This document shows positions 7,843 through 9,794 of a stretch of DNA of 9,794 nt, in pieces (position 1 is the stretch's first letter; every line of letters begins with the position of its first letter). The position numbers and the translations under genes are program-made. The notes under the pieces were generated by a model. The model was not told the origin of the DNA and ran no database searches. It worked only from the letters and a program-made list of their open reading frames with translations. The stretch comes from an uncultured Lachnospiraceae bacterium. GTDB taxonomy: Bacteria; Bacillota; Clostridia; Lachnospirales; Lachnospiraceae. The stretch spans positions 1 through 9,794 of the forward strand of contig CAMQOJ010000127.1 in assembly GCA_947003375.1 (NCBI GenBank). Reading direction: 5' to 3'.

Positions 7843-8769
7843 TTATCCTTTGACGGAGCCTGTGTACATTCCATAGATAAAGTATTTCTGCAGGAACGGG
7901 TATACACACAGGATTGGCAGCACCGCCATTACCACACTGGCCATCTTCAGGGACTGGGGTGTCATTTTTACATATACGGATACCAGCCTGTTGCTGATGT
8001 CCGTCTGGGAGTCCTGCATCAGCAGGTTGCGGATAATAAACTGTGCCGGGTGCAGACTGGCATCCCTTACATAGAGCATGGTGGAGAACCAGTCGTTCCA
8101 ATGTGCTACCGCCGCGAACAGCCCCAGCGCGCAGAGCGTAGGCTTGAGCAGGGGAATCGCGATATATCCTAACTTCTGCAGTTCCGATGCCCCGTCCAGA
8201 TCTGCCGAATCCATCACGTCCTGAGGCAGTCCTTCTACGAACATCTTCACCACCAGCACGCCGTACACATTACCAAACGCAGGCACGACATACACCCAGA
8301 AGGTATTCAACAGATGCAGCTGCGCCATCAGCAGGTAGGAAGGAATCAACCCTCCGGACAGAATCATGGTGATAATAAGATAAATCATCAGCCCCTTCCT
8401 ACAGGGGAAATCGTACTTTGCCAGCGTATATCCCAGAAGAATCGGGAAAATCAGCGCCACCACTACTCCCATGCCGGTACGGATTACCGTAATCAACATC
8501 CCGTGAAGGAAATTAGTTCCTGTAAGGATATATTTATAGGCCGTTATGACCGGTTTCCTCGGAATAATGATAAAATAATTTCGTTCCATCATCTCCCCTT
8601 CCGAACTCAGGGACATCCCCAGCACATACAGCAGGGGAACGATGCACACTACCAGCACCAGCACCATGATGAGATTGATGACTATCTGGTAAGTCCATTC
8701 CTGCCTGGACATTTTGATCCTGTTTTCCTTGGGCGTCTTGAATTTTTTCAGATTCTGCTCTTTCATCAT
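7843..8769 (-). CDS. Carbohydrate ABC transporter permease, YtcP/LplC-like
   Basis: A 308-residue inner-membrane permease that would pair with the LplB-like permease to form the sugar channel. About six hydrophobic segments are visible, near residues 28-51, 90-117, 127-148, 153-176, 210-227 and 277-296. The cytoplasmic loop 187-206 carries the EAA-type motif (DSADLDGA, then IP) that docks the ATPase. The loop after the first membrane segment (MERNYFIIIPRKP) and the GMYTGSVKG C-terminus are typical of the YtcP group. The start was moved from an upstream ATG at 8832, which would overlap the previous gene by 41 bases, to the ATG at 8767-8769, because AAGGAG lies 7 bases before it; this leaves a normal 22-base gap. 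A second ATG follows directly and could also be used. Confidence 0.93.
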   Translation of the reverse strand: MMKEQNLKKFKTPKENRIKMSRQEWTYQIVINLIMVLVLVVCIVPLLYVLGMSLSSEGEMMERNYFIIIPRKPVITAYKYILTGTNFLHGMLITVIRTGMGVVVALIFPILLGYTLAKYDFPCRKGLMIYLIITMILSGGLIPSYLLMAQLHLLNTFWVYVVPAFGNVYGVLVVKMFVEGLPQDVMDSADLDGASELQKLGYIAIPLLKPTLCALGLFAAVAHWNDWFSTMLYVRDASLHPAQFIIRNLLMQDSQTDISNRLVSVYVKMTPQSLKMASVVMAVLPILCVYPFLQKYFIYGMYTGSVKG

Positions 8770-8776
8770 TTTCCCG

Positions 8777-8782
8777 CTCCTT
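8777..8782 (-). promoter_or_regulatory. Ribosome binding site deciding the YtcP-like start
   Basis: AAGGAG on the minus strand lies 7 bases before the ATG at 8767-8769, in the short gap after the LplB-like stop codon. It supports the non-overlapping start over the one at 8832. Confidence 0.85.
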
Positions 8783-8791
8783 ATGCTTTCC

Positions 8792-9724
8792 TTAAAACAT
8801 GCCACGTCCTGCGACTTTTCTGGAGAGACCATTGGCGCTCACAATCAGTATCAGACTTACCACCGCTTTCATCATGCTCACCGCGGAACCTACTCCGTAC
8901 TGCATCCTTCCCAGTCCTACCCGGTACACCCACGTATCGATCACATCTGCCACATCATATACAGCCGCATTATAGAACAGCAGTATCTGTTCAAAATCAG
9001 TGCTCAGAATATTTCCCATAGCCATAATCAGGGAGAAGGTAATGACCGGTATCATGGCAGGTAGCGTCACTGCCTTGATTCTGGCGAGGGGGCCGGCTCC
9101 ATCAATTTTGGCCGCCTCATATAGTTCCGGATTGACTCCCGTCAGCGCCGCAAAGTAGAGAATCGTGGACCATCCGGCTTCCTTCCAGACCTGGGATCCC
9201 ACAATCAGCGGGACGAAGGCCTTGCTGGAGGTCATGAAGCTGTAAGTGCTCCCGCCCAGTCCGGTAATCAGAGCATTGATAAAACCGCTCTCACTGAAGA
9301 AAGCGAACACGATTCCGTATATGATGACCCAGGAGAAAAAGTGAGGTATGTAAACCATGGTCTGGCCGATTTTCTTGAACATCGTGCTCCTTAAGTCAAA
9401 AATGATGATTGTCAGGAAAATAGGTGGGAAAAACGTACAGACCAGTCTGGATATGCTGATGGTCAGCGTATTGCGCAGCAGCTTCAGCATCTCAGGGTCG
9501 TTCAGCACATATTTGTAATGCTGCAGGCCCACCCAGGGGGCGTTTGAGATGGTGCTCCCTACCCTCATATCCTTCAGCGAGATGATGAAGCCCCAGATAA
9601 TAGGAATATAGTTGAACACAAAGTAATAGGCTACTCCTATCAGCACCAGCGGAATCAATAGGCGATATTTCTTTACCCGATATCCGAAGGGACGTCTCCT
9701 GTACTCCATTTCGGTCTTTGCCAT
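8792..9724 (-). CDS. Carbohydrate ABC transporter permease, LplB-like
   Basis: A 310-residue inner-membrane permease, the partner of the YtcP-like protein in a CUT1-type sugar importer. It starts with a basic stretch (RRRPFGYRVKKYR), followed by about six hydrophobic segments near residues 21-44, 85-109, 121-145, 171-193, 224-240 and 279-298. A clear EAA motif (YEAAKIDGAG, ending in LP, residues 202-222) marks the ATPase docking loop. Length and motifs fit the LplB family. The start chosen has a perfect AAGGAGG 9 bases before it. An in-frame ATG at 9778 has none, though the frame stays open to the window's edge. It is the first visible gene of the operon. No ATPase gene is in the window; a shared MsmX-type ATPase encoded elsewhere is the expected energy source. 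Confidence 0.93.
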   Translation of the reverse strand: MAKTEMEYRRRPFGYRVKKYRLLIPLVLIGVAYYFVFNYIPIIWGFIISLKDMRVGSTISNAPWVGLQHYKYVLNDPEMLKLLRNTLTISISRLVCTFFPPIFLTIIIFDLRSTMFKKIGQTMVYIPHFFSWVIIYGIVFAFFSESGFINALITGLGGSTYSFMTSSKAFVPLIVGSQVWKEAGWSTILYFAALTGVNPELYEAAKIDGAGPLARIKAVTLPAMIPVITFSLIMAMGNILSTDFEQILLFYNAAVYDVADVIDTWVYRVGLGRMQYGVGSAVSMMKAVVSLILIVSANGLSRKVAGRGMF

Positions 9725-9733
9725 TTTGATTTT

Positions 9734-9740
9734 CCTCCTT
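9734..9740 (-). promoter_or_regulatory. Ribosome binding site deciding the LplB-like start
   Basis: A perfect AAGGAGG on the minus strand lies 9 bases before the ATG at 9722-9724. The alternative ATG at 9776-9778 has no such site and lies within a palindrome, so the shorter protein is preferred. Confidence 0.82.
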
Positions 9741-9758
9741 CTCCTCCCATGCTCTGAC

Positions 9759-9787
9759 CTTTCCCAAAATCTATACATTTTGGAAAG
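9759..9787 (-). promoter_or_regulatory. Imperfect palindrome upstream of the transporter genes, candidate operator
   Basis: Arms 9759-9770 and 9777-9787 form an inverted repeat (CTTTCC-AAAAT against ATTTTGGGAAAG on the minus strand, one bulged G) with a 6-base centre. The centre includes a TATAGA (9770-9775) that could serve as a -10 box; its -35 box would fall at or beyond the window's right edge. A palindrome over a -10 box, 34 bases before the first gene's start codon, fits a repressor operator. An RNA hairpin in the leader is the alternative. No T tract follows, so it is unlikely to be a terminator. Confidence 0.45.
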
Positions 9788-9794
9788 ATTGCGC

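Noticed and set aside
1..9794. Mobile elements, CRISPR arrays, tRNA or rRNA genes
   Set aside because: No transposase or integrase motifs, regular short repeats, cloverleaf-like segments or rRNA signatures were seen on either strand.

Overview
The window looks like a piece of a carbohydrate-utilisation operon from a Gram-positive Clostridia-type bacterium, most likely a gut Lachnospiraceae relative. That assignment is an inference. It rests on near-consensus AGGAGG ribosome binding sites on almost every gene, a lysine-rich lipoprotein signal with an LAGC lipobox, and the LplB/YtcP-type ABC transporter families. All six supported genes lie on the minus strand and read right to left.

The right part (9724 down to 5977) encodes an ABC importer of the CUT1/LplB-YtcP type: first permease, second permease, then a large solute-binding lipoprotein. 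No ATPase gene is present, as is usual for this class, which borrows a shared MsmX/UgpC-type ATPase. An imperfect palindrome (9759-9787) lies just upstream of the first permease start. A stem-loop and a small hairpin around the ribosome binding site lie before the lipoprotein gene.

The 222-base gap 5755-5976 holds a good sigma-A-type promoter (perfect TATAAT, 17-base spacer, TTGCCT). It allows the downstream enzyme genes to be transcribed separately from the transporter.

The left part (5754 down to 243) encodes three large proteins without signal peptides, which therefore probably act in the cytoplasm. They are a GH42-like TIM-barrel protein whose metal-site cysteines are recognisable but whose usual Asn-Glu acid/base pair reads Asp-Asp; a beta-propeller protein with two C-terminal beta-sandwich regions; and a GH28-like beta-helix protein that keeps the three catalytic aspartates but lacks the usual GHG histidine and RIK motif. 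The genes are spaced by 30 and 55 bases, and a stem-loop terminator follows the last stop codon. A second, stronger terminator lies near the left edge.

The simplest model is that an oligosaccharide is bound outside the cell, imported, and cut by three cytoplasmic glycosidases. The pairing of a GH42-like and a GH28-like enzyme with an LplB/YtcP importer recalls Bacillus rhamnogalacturonan loci, so a pectin-derived substrate is a reasonable first guess. The altered active sites mean the real substrate could be something else. No regulator, transposon, CRISPR array, tRNA or rRNA is visible.
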